DNA of 64,000 nt from Myxococcus sp046520405 (GTDB taxonomy: Bacteria > Myxococcota > Myxococcia > Myxococcales > Myxococcaceae), in the NCBI GenBank assembly GCA_046520405.1, contig JBKGHI010000019.1:1-64000 (forward strand). Reading direction: 5' to 3'. Positions 46,705 to 53,498 of this stretch are shown here, piece after piece; the first letter of the stretch is position 1, and every line of letters starts with the position of its first letter. The notes beneath the pieces were generated by a model. The model was not told the DNA's origin. It worked only from the letters and a program-made list of their open reading frames with translations, and ran no database searches. Made by a program: the position numbers and the translations under genes.

Positions 46705-47220
46705 CTACCCGGGAGACAACTGCTGACGCGGCTCGCGGAACGACTCCAGGATCATCAGGGCGGCCCCCACGACGACCGCTGTGTCCGCGATGTTGAACGT
46801 GGGCCAGTAGAAGTGGTCGCCCACGTGCCATGACACGAAGTCCACCACGTGGCGCAGGCGCACCCGGTCCACGTAGTTGCCCAGCGCGCCGCCAATCATC
46901 GTCGCCAGCGACCAGCGCTGAAGCTTCAACGTGGGCGACGTGTAGAAGTAGTAGCCAATCAGCAACGTGATGCAGACGGCGCCCACCACATAGAAGAAGG
47001 GCATGCGCCACGCTTCGCCGAAGCTGGAGAAGAGCCCGAAAGCCCCTGCCCTGTTCTCCACGTAGTGGAAGTGCCACCAGCTATCGAAGACGGCCACGGG
47101 GCGCCGGGCCCCTTCGCGCGCCAGGTGTTTGCTGAATTGGTCGGCCGCGAACCACGCGCCGCCAACGGCAAGGAGATAGCCCAGGCGGGCAGGCCCGTTC
47201 GTCAAGGAAGGAGTGTTCAT
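46705..47220 (-). CDS. taG: TaG, lipoprotein signal peptidase II (LspA) paralogue
   Basis: 171-aa inner-membrane aspartyl protease with about four hydrophobic segments. LspA blocks are intact: DQFSK, NRAGAFGLF, GGALGNYVDR and FNIAD, including both catalytic aspartates. Antibiotic TA is known to inhibit signal peptidase II, so an LspA inside the producing operon is best explained as self-resistance. ATG 47220 starts the homologous region; a GTG at 47256 that overlaps taF is also possible. Confidence 0.92.
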   Translation of the reverse strand: MNTPSLTNGPARLGYLLAVGGAWFAADQFSKHLAREGARRPVAVFDSWWHFHYVENRAGAFGLFSSFGEAWRMPFFYVVGAVCITLLIGYYFYTSPTLKLQRWSLATMIGGALGNYVDRVRLRHVVDFVSWHVGDHFYWPTFNIADTAVVVGAALMILESFREPRQQLSPG

Positions 47221-47246
47221 CGTCGGAATGGCGAGTGGCGTGTGAC

Positions 47247-48497
47247 CTACACCCACTCGTACTGACGATGATAGTCGACCACCCTCCTCAACGCGAGCAT
47301 GCGCGGGCGGCGCTCCGTCCGCGTCACCAGCGGGAGATAGCGCTCCACGTCCACCTGACGGTTCTTCGTTGGAACCAGACAGCGCAGGTTCTCTTTCAGC
47401 AACTCAACATACTGCTCGAATGTGAGCCGGCGGCGGCTGCTCAAGTGTCCACCCACGTCCATTCGCGCCAGCGTGGCGGCGGACTCCGGCCCGATGACGC
47501 CGCTGAAGAACTCCGACGAACACCCCGACCCATAGGAGAACATTCCCACGCGAGCGGACCGCGTGGGCTGGATGGCGTCGATGATGCTGCACAGGCCGAG
47601 GTAAACCGAGCCCGAGCACAGGTTGCCGACGAGGCTGGGATAGTGCAGCGAGGGCTTCACCCGCCGGAGGAAGTCGGCCTCGATGTCCTCCGCCTCGCAG
47701 CCCGTGAGCTCGCGCATCATCTTGCGGTGCCCGGCCTTCACCAGGCCCGCGAACGGCGTGTGCATCGCCAGGTAGTCGAACGTCGACACGAAGTCGACGC
47801 CGTCCACGCGGCGGCCATAGGCGGCGAAGCTGTGCTTCAGGCAGTCCAGGTACGTGAAGAGCGACCGGTCCACGTCGCCAATGTCAATCTCAGGCGAGGG
47901 CCGCGCGGTGTCGAAGACGTCGTAGCTGTAGTTGCCGAACGCCCCCAGGTCCATCTTCATCACGCGCGGCGCGTCACCCAGCAGCACGGCGACGCCACCC
48001 GTGCCCATCGCCGGCTCGGAATAGACGCCGCTTTCGTCCACCAGCGTCACGTCCGTGGCAATCACCAGGGCCTTGGCTCCCGGGGACACGCCCGACGCGA
48101 TGTAGCCCAGCGCCAGTTGGAGCGCGCCAGTGGCCGCGTAACAGGCCTGCTTCACCTCCAGGAACCGGCAGTGGCGGCTCAGCCCCAGGTGCTCGTGGGC
48201 GTAGGAGGAGATGGACTTGCTGAAGTCCACCCCGGACTCGCTGGAGGTGACCAGCAGCTCGATGCGCTCGCGCTCCTCCGGCGGCAGCGCATCCACGATG
48301 GGCCGCGCCGCGTTGACCGCGTTGGTGACAGGGTCCTCGAAGGGCAGCGCGACGCCGCGCTCCTGCATCATCAGGTTGGCGAAGCGCTCCGGGTCCAACC
48401 GCCGCCCCCGGAACAGGTCCATCACCGGAATGGAGGCCGCGCCGCCGTAGGCGTTGATGGCCTCGATGCCCACCCCGCCGGGAGTCCGCTCAGCCAC
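47247..48497 (-). CDS. taF: TaF, HMG-CoA synthase-like enzyme
   Basis: 416-aa HMG-CoA synthase homologue that adds a carrier-bound acyl group to a beta-keto thioester on the assembly line. The catalytic cysteine is in VKQACYAATG and the histidine in AMHTPFAG. With TaD and TaE it is thought to handle a propionyl donor and so make the ethyl branch. GTG 48497 is chosen because GAGGT lies five bases upstream and its GTGGCTGA overlaps the taE stop by 8 bp. Confidence 0.9.
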   Translation of the reverse strand: MAERTPGGVGIEAINAYGGAASIPVMDLFRGRRLDPERFANLMMQERGVALPFEDPVTNAVNAARPIVDALPPEERERIELLVTSSESGVDFSKSISSYAHEHLGLSRHCRFLEVKQACYAATGALQLALGYIASGVSPGAKALVIATDVTLVDESGVYSEPAMGTGGVAVLLGDAPRVMKMDLGAFGNYSYDVFDTARPSPEIDIGDVDRSLFTYLDCLKHSFAAYGRRVDGVDFVSTFDYLAMHTPFAGLVKAGHRKMMRELTGCEAEDIEADFLRRVKPSLHYPSLVGNLCSGSVYLGLCSIIDAIQPTRSARVGMFSYGSGCSSEFFSGVIGPESAATLARMDVGGHLSSRRRLTFEQYVELLKENLRCLVPTKNRQVDVERYLPLVTRTERRPRMLALRRVVDYHRQYEWV

Positions 48498-48750
48498 GCC
48501 CGACCTCACCGGCCAGGAACCCCACGAGCGCGTCGATGTTGCGGATGTCCGCGAACTTCGCCAGGGACGTCTGCAACCGCAGGGTGTCCAGGATGGACGT
48601 GAGGATTTCGACCCGGTCCACCGAGTCCGCCCCCAGCTCCTTGAGGTTCAGGTGGCCCGCGATGTCGTTGGTGCGCACGCGCGGCAGCACGCGCGTGATG
48701 GCCTGATGCACGACTCCGCGGATTTCTGCGTCTGTTAGCGGCTCACCCAC
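48490..48750 (-). CDS. taE: TaE, discrete acyl carrier protein
   Basis: 86-aa acyl carrier protein with the phosphopantetheine serine in LGADSVDRVE. It would carry the donor acyl group for TaF. GTG 48750 has GGAGG five bases upstream and overlaps the taD stop by 8 bp (GTGGGTGA). An ATG at 48774 in the same frame is less well supported. Confidence 0.9.
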   Translation of the reverse strand: MGEPLTDAEIRGVVHQAITRVLPRVRTNDIAGHLNLKELGADSVDRVEILTSILDTLRLQTSLAKFADIRNIDALVGFLAGEVGRG

Positions 48751-49738
48751 GGTGGCCTCCTTCCGAAGCGGCATCGAAGCGCAGTTTGACGGTCGCCACG
48801 GCGATGTCCCGGCCCTGCGCGCCCTCGCGAATCCGCACGTTGAACAGCTCCTCTTCGCCGCCCAGGCGCGCCCAGTGCTGGACGTCGATGTCGAAGGTGG
48901 TGTCCAGCGCCGCGTTGCCCAGGAAGCACAGCTGCTGGTCCAGCACCACGCGCGACAGGAAGGTCTGCTCGCCGCGCCCCTGGTGCTTCGCCAGTTGCCA
49001 GATGGCCCAGTCCACCACGGAGAAGTACGACGCGAAGTAGATGAGCCCCACCCCATTGACGTCCCGGATGACGTCCACGGCGTACCGCAGCGGGAACCGG
49101 TCCACGGTCCGCCGGTACTCGGCGGAGTCCACGTCGTGGAAGGTGCCTCGCGCCCGCGCGTCACCGTACGCCCGCCGGGGTGAGTACGCCTCCGGCAACA
49201 GCGGCAGGTGCGCGTACTGGAACCCGACGGGCGAGGACTTGATGAGGCCCTCGTTCGACTTGCCGTCCGCGCGCGTGATCCACCGGTTGAAGGTCTCCGC
49301 GTAGAGGCGGCCCGGGCGGGGCCGCTCGTACAGCTCCTCGTGGTCGAACGCGTCCTCCTCCGGGCCGAAGCCGTCCGGCGCCTTGCAGATGCGGTGCACC
49401 GTGAGGACGGACTCACTGCCGAAGTTGTACGCCTTCGACGTCACGTCGAGCGTGTCGCCGAAGCGCAGCGCGCCCGGGTGGAGCCCGGCGTCGCCCCGGA
49501 TGCGGAAGTAGTAGAAGGCCAGGTAGGTCGGCGCACCGGAGGCGTTGGTGGCGGTCAGCACGTCCGTGCCACACAGGCGCGTCACGGTGTCCCAGGCCCA
49601 ATCGCCAATCTGGCCGGCCACCAGGGACGTCTGGCCGCACATGCTGGGGGTGATGCGCAACCTGCGGCGCACCACGCTGTCAGGGGCCGCCAGGGGGACG
49701 GCGGACGCTACGCTGGACATGGCTTCGCTCGTGGCCAC
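48743..49738 (-). CDS. taD: TaD, LnmK-like acyltransferase/decarboxylase
   Basis: 331-aa protein of the LnmK family (double hot-dog fold). LnmK loads methylmalonyl from CoA and decarboxylates it to give propionyl-ACP. Seen features are the conserved N-terminal segment ITPSMCGQTSLVAGQIGDW and YYFRIRGDAG. It lies directly before the ACP gene taE and the HMG-CoA synthase gene taF, which makes propionyl-TaE the likely product and explains the ethyl branch. An internal ATG at 49720 is an alternative start. Assignment is by remembered family sequence, not a search. Confidence 0.8.
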   Translation of the reverse strand: MATSEAMSSVASAVPLAAPDSVVRRRLRITPSMCGQTSLVAGQIGDWAWDTVTRLCGTDVLTATNASGAPTYLAFYYFRIRGDAGLHPGALRFGDTLDVTSKAYNFGSESVLTVHRICKAPDGFGPEEDAFDHEELYERPRPGRLYAETFNRWITRADGKSNEGLIKSSPVGFQYAHLPLLPEAYSPRRAYGDARARGTFHDVDSAEYRRTVDRFPLRYAVDVIRDVNGVGLIYFASYFSVVDWAIWQLAKHQGRGEQTFLSRVVLDQQLCFLGNAALDTTFDIDVQHWARLGGEEELFNVRIREGAQGRDIAVATVKLRFDAASEGGHRG

Positions 49739-49742
49739 GGGG

Positions 49743-51005
49743 CTAGGAAATCCACTGGTACTCGCGATGGAAGTCGCGAATCGCCGTCAGGAAGAGCAAG
49801 GGCCTGTCCCACCCTCCCGGACGGATGCCGCGGACGACTCCGAAGTCCAGCTCGGCGTTCCGCGTCCCGAACCGCACCAGGCCGTTGCCCTTCAGCAGCG
49901 CCTCATAGTCCGGCATGGAGAGCTGCTGCCGGCGGCCCAGCGCCTCCGCGAGCCCCAGGGCGCGCTGCCGCTGCTGGCCGTCCTGCGTCACCACCCCGCT
50001 GAAGAACTCCGAGCCGCACCCGGAGCCATAGGAGAAGCAGCCAATCCGCTTCGGGGTGGCGAAGTCGCCGTGGTCGATGGTGCCCAGGAGCGAGAGCGCC
50101 ATCGTGGCGCCCATGATGTTCCCCACGCGCTGGCAGTACGTCAGCCCTGGGGCCACCCGCCGCTGGAAGTCCGCCTCGATGTCGCCCCGGTTCGCGCCGG
50201 AGAACTTCCGCATCATGGTGCGGTGGGCGCCCTTCACCATGCCGCCGAACGGCGTGTGGAAGGCGAGGTAGCCGAAGCTCTCCGCGTAGTTCGCCGCGGG
50301 GACGCGCCGGGTGTACTCCTGGAACGCGTTCTCACAGCAGTCCAGGTACGACAGCAGCGACAGGTCCGCGTCCCCCGCCTCGCTGTCCGCGACCGGGCGG
50401 CACGTGTCCATCACCTCGTAGCCGTAGTACCCGTTCGCCCCCACGTCGACGCGGAACACCCGGGGCGTGTCGCTCACCAGCATGGCCACCGCGCCCGCGC
50501 CCGAGCTCGGCTCGGCGAAGGACCAGTCCTCCTTCGACGCGTCTCCGCCCTCAGCGATGGAGAAGCGCGACAAGTCCGTGGCCACCACCAGCGCCTTGGC
50601 CCCGGGAGAGGCGCCGGACAGGATGAAGTTGATGGCCATCTGCAGCCCGGCGACGCCGGAGTAGCACGCGCTCTTGAGCTCGAAGAGCCGGCAGTTGCGG
50701 CTCAACCCCAGGTGCTGATGCAGGTAGGTGCTCATGGCCTTGCCGAAGTCGAAGGACGACTCCGTGCAGGCAATGAGCAGCTCGATGCTCTCACGCTCCG
50801 CCGCGCTCAGTGCGTCCAGGATGGGCCTGGCCGCGTTCACCCCGTAGGTGACGGGGTCCTCGTAAGGGAGCGGGACGGTCTTCTCCTCCATGAGCAGGTT
50901 GGCGAAGCGGGAGGTGTCCAGGCCCCGGTGGTTCGCGAGCTGCAGGACATCCAGCCTGGCGATGCCACAGAAGGCGTTCATCGCTTCAATCCCGACCGGC
51001 CCCAT
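49743..51005 (-). CDS. taC: TaC, HMG-CoA synthase-like enzyme
   Basis: 420-aa HMG-CoA synthase homologue. Catalytic cysteine is in LKSACYSGVAG, histidine in AFHTPFGG and a glutamate in CTESSFDFG. It condenses acetyl-ACP with a beta-keto chain, giving a methyl branch after TaX and TaY act. It is about as long as TaF and clearly paralogous. ATG 51005 lies 9 bp after the taB stop. Confidence 0.92.
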   Translation of the reverse strand: MGPVGIEAMNAFCGIARLDVLQLANHRGLDTSRFANLLMEEKTVPLPYEDPVTYGVNAARPILDALSAAERESIELLIACTESSFDFGKAMSTYLHQHLGLSRNCRLFELKSACYSGVAGLQMAINFILSGASPGAKALVVATDLSRFSIAEGGDASKEDWSFAEPSSGAGAVAMLVSDTPRVFRVDVGANGYYGYEVMDTCRPVADSEAGDADLSLLSYLDCCENAFQEYTRRVPAANYAESFGYLAFHTPFGGMVKGAHRTMMRKFSGANRGDIEADFQRRVAPGLTYCQRVGNIMGATMALSLLGTIDHGDFATPKRIGCFSYGSGCGSEFFSGVVTQDGQQRQRALGLAEALGRRQQLSMPDYEALLKGNGLVRFGTRNAELDFGVVRGIRPGGWDRPLLFLTAIRDFHREYQWIS

Positions 51006-51014
51006 GGCTTCGCC

Positions 51015-51254
51015 TCACAGCCTCGCGTGGAGGACGTCCACCAGCCCGCCAATGGTCTTCGCGTCAATCAGCTCGACCCGGGGGATGTTGAGCGCCAGCT
51101 TCTCCAGCGTCAGGTTGACGATTTCGGCGCGGTCGAGCGAGTTCGCTCCCAGCCCGACCAGGTCATCCTCGGACACGAACGCGTGCGCTTCGAGCTCGGG
51201 GACCACCTCCCGAACACTGCTGGTGACGATGTCGAAGAGGGTCTTCTTGTCCAT
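51015..51254 (-). CDS. taB: TaB, discrete acyl carrier protein
   Basis: 79-aa acyl carrier protein with serine in LGANSLDRAE (Asn replaces the common Asp before the serine). It is the expected acetyl donor carrier for TaC, loaded by TaV and decarboxylated by TaK. ATG 51254 (MDKKTLFD) starts the conserved helix. The frame remains open to a TTG at 51305. Confidence 0.9.
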   Translation of the reverse strand: MDKKTLFDIVTSSVREVVPELEAHAFVSEDDLVGLGANSLDRAEIVNLTLEKLALNIPRVELIDAKTIGGLVDVLHARL

Positions 51255-51357
51255 GGCACGACTCACGTCCACTGGGGCGCCTAGCGGGGCGCTCCCAGGT
51301 GACAAGGAAATGAAGCGGGTTGTCGGCGTGAAGGACCGGGGTCCTCCGGAAGCGGTC

Positions 51358-51864
51358 TCAGTCCATGACCGCCTCGAGCTGCTCGGCGCTCACCTCGACT
51401 GCGACAGAGCGCTGCAGCAAGCCCACGGAGACGATGAAGCGGAGCTGGCTCTTGCTCGTCACCAGGCTCCCTTCCAACCCCGTGAGCGGCCCATCCACGA
51501 TGCGCACACGCTGACCCGCACGCAGATAGTCCCAGGGCTTCGAGGTGACGCCCGAATCCGTCACCCGGCGAATGGCATCCAATTCCTGCGCCGGCACGGC
51601 TTCGGGCCCCGCTTCGCCTCCCAGCAAGCGGATGACCCCGGGCGCCCGGACGATCCGGTACGGATTGCTCTTCTGATAGCGACAGAAAAGGTACCCGGGA
51701 AAGAGCGGGAGCTTCGCCTTCACGCCCGAGGATTTGGGAGGTGTGTACGTCGGCAGGAAGAACTCGTAGCCGTGTTTCCCCAACTGCGCGGCCGCGACCT
51801 TCTCGTGATTCACGCGGACGAGCAATGCTACCCAATCATTCTCATCACACCGCTGCCCAGGCAT
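51358..51864 (-). CDS. taA: TaA, NusG-like transcription elongation/antitermination factor
   Basis: 168-aa specialised NusG paralogue. An NGN domain (WVALLVRVNHEKVAAAQL, then FFLPTY and LPLFPGYLFCRY) is followed by a KOW motif (AGQRVRIVDGPLTGLEG). Paralogues of this kind (LoaP, RfaH, UpxY) load at the 5' end of a long operon and keep RNA polymerase going. As the first gene of a >51-kb gene train it is the natural processivity factor. ATG 51864 has GGGGGA about 7 bases upstream. It is separated from taB by about 100 bp, the largest gap in the operon. Confidence 0.92.
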   Translation of the reverse strand: MPGQRCDENDWVALLVRVNHEKVAAAQLGKHGYEFFLPTYTPPKSSGVKAKLPLFPGYLFCRYQKSNPYRIVRAPGVIRLLGGEAGPEAVPAQELDAIRRVTDSGVTSKPWDYLRAGQRVRIVDGPLTGLEGSLVTSKSQLRFIVSVGLLQRSVAVEVSAEQLEAVMD

Positions 51865-51997
51865 TGATACATCCCCCGAAATGCGCTGGCGACCCCCGCA
51901 GCCACTCTTTCTCAGAACCTGGCAGAAAATGGGCGTCCAACCGACCACTGGTCAGGCTGCCGCCACAACCCCCTGCCCCATCCTTGCGACGACACCA

Positions 51998-52027
51998 TGA
52001 CAGGACCGACTGAAACCGCGCCTGTCA
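51998..52027 (-). promoter_or_regulatory. Leader hairpin upstream of taA
   Basis: TGACAGG (51998-52004) pairs with CCTGTCA (52021-52027): a perfect 7-bp stem with a 16-nt loop inside the inferred taA leader. It has no U tract, so it is not an obvious terminator. It could be a loading or pausing signal for TaA. Confidence 0.3.
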
Positions 52028-52090
52028 CGGGCAGCGAGGATGGCGTTCTGGAGGCCCTAAGGCTCGGCAACGACACCGTTTTGAATGTTT

Positions 52091-52120
52091 GGCATACGCT
52101 TCCATACGGCGCTGTGTCAA
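52091..52120 (-). promoter_or_regulatory. Candidate ta operon promoter (-35 TTGACA, -10 TATGCC)
   Basis: On the minus strand TTGACA (52115-52120) is a perfect -35. An 18-bp spacer leads to TATGCC (52091-52096), a weak -10. Transcription would start near 52084, leaving a leader of about 220 nt before taA. The weak -10 suggests activation is needed. Confidence 0.45.
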
Positions 52121-52140
52121 GCAGTCCGCCCTGAAGGATA

Positions 52141-52155
52141 AACATCATTGATGTT
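52141..52155. promoter_or_regulatory. 15-bp perfect palindrome, candidate operator
   Basis: AACATCATTGATGTT has two perfect 7-bp arms around one base. Its centre lies about 64 bp upstream of the start site inferred for the ta promoter, a typical class I activator position. Confidence 0.45.
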
Positions 52156-52169
52156 GAAAACACTCCGAG

Positions 52170-52187
52170 GCGTGACCAGAGCGTGAC
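52170..52187. repeat. Direct repeat GCGTGAC x2, 11 bp apart
   Basis: GCGTGAC occurs at 52170-52176 and 52181-52187. The 11-bp period is one helical turn, as in tandem regulator sites, and lies upstream of the palindrome. Confidence 0.35.
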
Positions 52188-52510
52188 TGCCTTCCAGAAG
52201 ACGCCGCGGCCCGAAGCTTGCTGATACAAGCCTGCACTTGAGAGCCATTGAACTACTCTGGAGTGAACGGAAACCGCTTTATTCCGCAAAACCCATGAGG
52301 TTTCGTTTGTGCTTTCGTCACGTCTTGAAACAGACAGCATGGCCTGACGGATGCTGCAAGGCCAAGGACGCCCTCCCGCATTGGGTGCCGCCCGGAGCCG
52401 GGGCAGTCCCCGCCCGTCGGAGGACGCGCCCCTGGCGTCCGGGCCGGCCCCTTCCCCGCCCTCCCGCCATGCGGCCCCTGCGCCGGTTTGGATCGCCCGC
52501 ACCAGCCGAG

Positions 52511-52532
52511 CGCGATCCATTCTGGATCAGCG
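52511..52532. promoter_or_regulatory. Inverted repeat, candidate enhancer for sigma-54 activator
   Basis: CGC-GATCC-ATTCT-GGATC-a-GCG is an almost perfect inverted repeat. It ends 47 bp upstream of the sigma-54 -24 element and could bind a Fis-type activator. Confidence 0.35.
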
Positions 52533-52578
52533 CGTGCCATGCCCGCGGCGCGCTGCCGTGATTCCAAGCACTTGTAAA

Positions 52579-52594
52579 TGGCACAGCCCATGCT
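52579..52594 (+). promoter_or_regulatory. Sigma-54 (-24/-12) promoter
   Basis: TGGCACAGCCCATGCT matches TGGCAC-R-N4-TTGC-W at all defined positions except one T. GG (52580-52581) and GC (52592-52593) are separated by the required 10 bp. The start site would be near 52605, 47 bp before the ATG at 52652. Confidence 0.75.
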
Positions 52595-52651
52595 CTGGGC
52601 ACCGGGCATGCGGGCATCCCAGGCGGAGGCCCCCATTCAAGGAGACTCACG

Positions 52652-53485
52652 ATGGAAGTCCGGTTTCATGGCGTTCGGGGGAGCATCGCGGTGTCGGGCT
52701 CGCGCATCGGCGGCAACACGGCGTGTGTGGAGATCACCAGCCAGGGCCACCGGCTCATCCTGGATGCGGGGACGGGCATCCGCGCGCTGGGGGAAATCAT
52801 GATGCGCGAGGGCGCGCCCCAGAAGGCCACGCTCTTCTTCTCGCACCTGCACTGGGACCACGTGCAGGGCTTCCCCTTCTTCACGCCGGCTTACCTGCCC
52901 ACGTCCGAGCTGACGCTCTACGGCCCTGGCGCCAACGGGGCCCAGGCGCTCCAATCCGAGCTGGCCGCGCAGATGCAGCCGCCGCACTTCCCGGTGCCCC
53001 TCTCCACCATGCGCTCGCGGATGGACTTCCGCTCCGCGCTGCATGCCCGGCCCGTGGAGGTAGGCCCCTTCCGCGTCACCCCCATCGACGTGCCGCACCC
53101 GCAGGGCTGCCTGGCCTACCGGGTGGAGGCGGACGGGCACTCGTTCGTCTACGCCACGGACGTGGAGGTGCGCGTGGAGGACCTGGCACCGGAGGTGGGC
53201 CGGCTCTTCGAGGGCGCGGACGTGCTCTGCCTGGATGCGCAGTACACGCCGGAGGAATACGAGGGCCGCAAGGGTGTGGCCAAGAAGGGCTGGGGCCACT
53301 CCACGATGATGGACGCGGCGGGCGTCGCGGGCCGGGTGGGCGCGCGCCGGCTGTGCCTCTTCCACCACGACCCGGCGCACGGCGACGACGTGCTGGAGGA
53401 CATGGCGGAGCGGGCCCGTGCGCTCTTCCCCGTCTGCGAGCCCGCCCGCGAGGGCCAGCGGCTGATGCTGGGCCGCGCGGCCTGA
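52652..53485 (+). CDS. Metallo-beta-lactamase-fold hydrolase
   Basis: 277-aa MBL-fold metal-dependent hydrolase with the HxHxDH motif (SHLHWDHVQG), a later aspartate (YATDVE) and histidines in HHDPAHGDD. The N terminus (EVRFHGVRGS, GGNTACVEI) resembles PhnP/cyclic-phosphodiesterase-like members of the family. The substrate is unknown. AGGAG lies 7 bases before the ATG and a near-consensus sigma-54 promoter is just upstream. It is followed after 13 bp by a sigma-54 activator gene, so the pair is likely co-transcribed and autoregulated. Confidence 0.88.
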   Translation: MEVRFHGVRGSIAVSGSRIGGNTACVEITSQGHRLILDAGTGIRALGEIMMREGAPQKATLFFSHLHWDHVQGFPFFTPAYLPTSELTLYGPGANGAQALQSELAAQMQPPHFPVPLSTMRSRMDFRSALHARPVEVGPFRVTPIDVPHPQGCLAYRVEADGHSFVYATDVEVRVEDLAPEVGRLFEGADVLCLDAQYTPEEYEGRKGVAKKGWGHSTMMDAAGVAGRVGARRLCLFHHDPAHGDDVLEDMAERARALFPVCEPAREGQRLMLGRAA

Positions 53486-53498
53486 GAGGGGCCGCCCC

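Larger units (their letters stand above)
51865..52651. promoter_or_regulatory. Divergent regulatory region between taA and the metallo-hydrolase gene
   Basis: No convincing gene is seen in these 787 bp; short open frames on both strands lack Shine-Dalgarno sites and recognisable motifs. The left half (to about 52250) is less GC-rich than the flanking coding DNA and holds the ta promoter elements. The right end holds a sigma-54 promoter. No tRNA fold was found by eye. Confidence 0.6.

Noticed and set aside
52090..52105. Sigma-54-like TGGCATACGCTTCC on the plus strand
   Set aside because: No GC dinucleotide at the -12 position, and it is about 560 bp from the next plus-strand gene.
52253..52636. 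Small open frames on both strands of the divergent region
   Set aside because: No Shine-Dalgarno site or protein motif, and they overlap the promoter elements.
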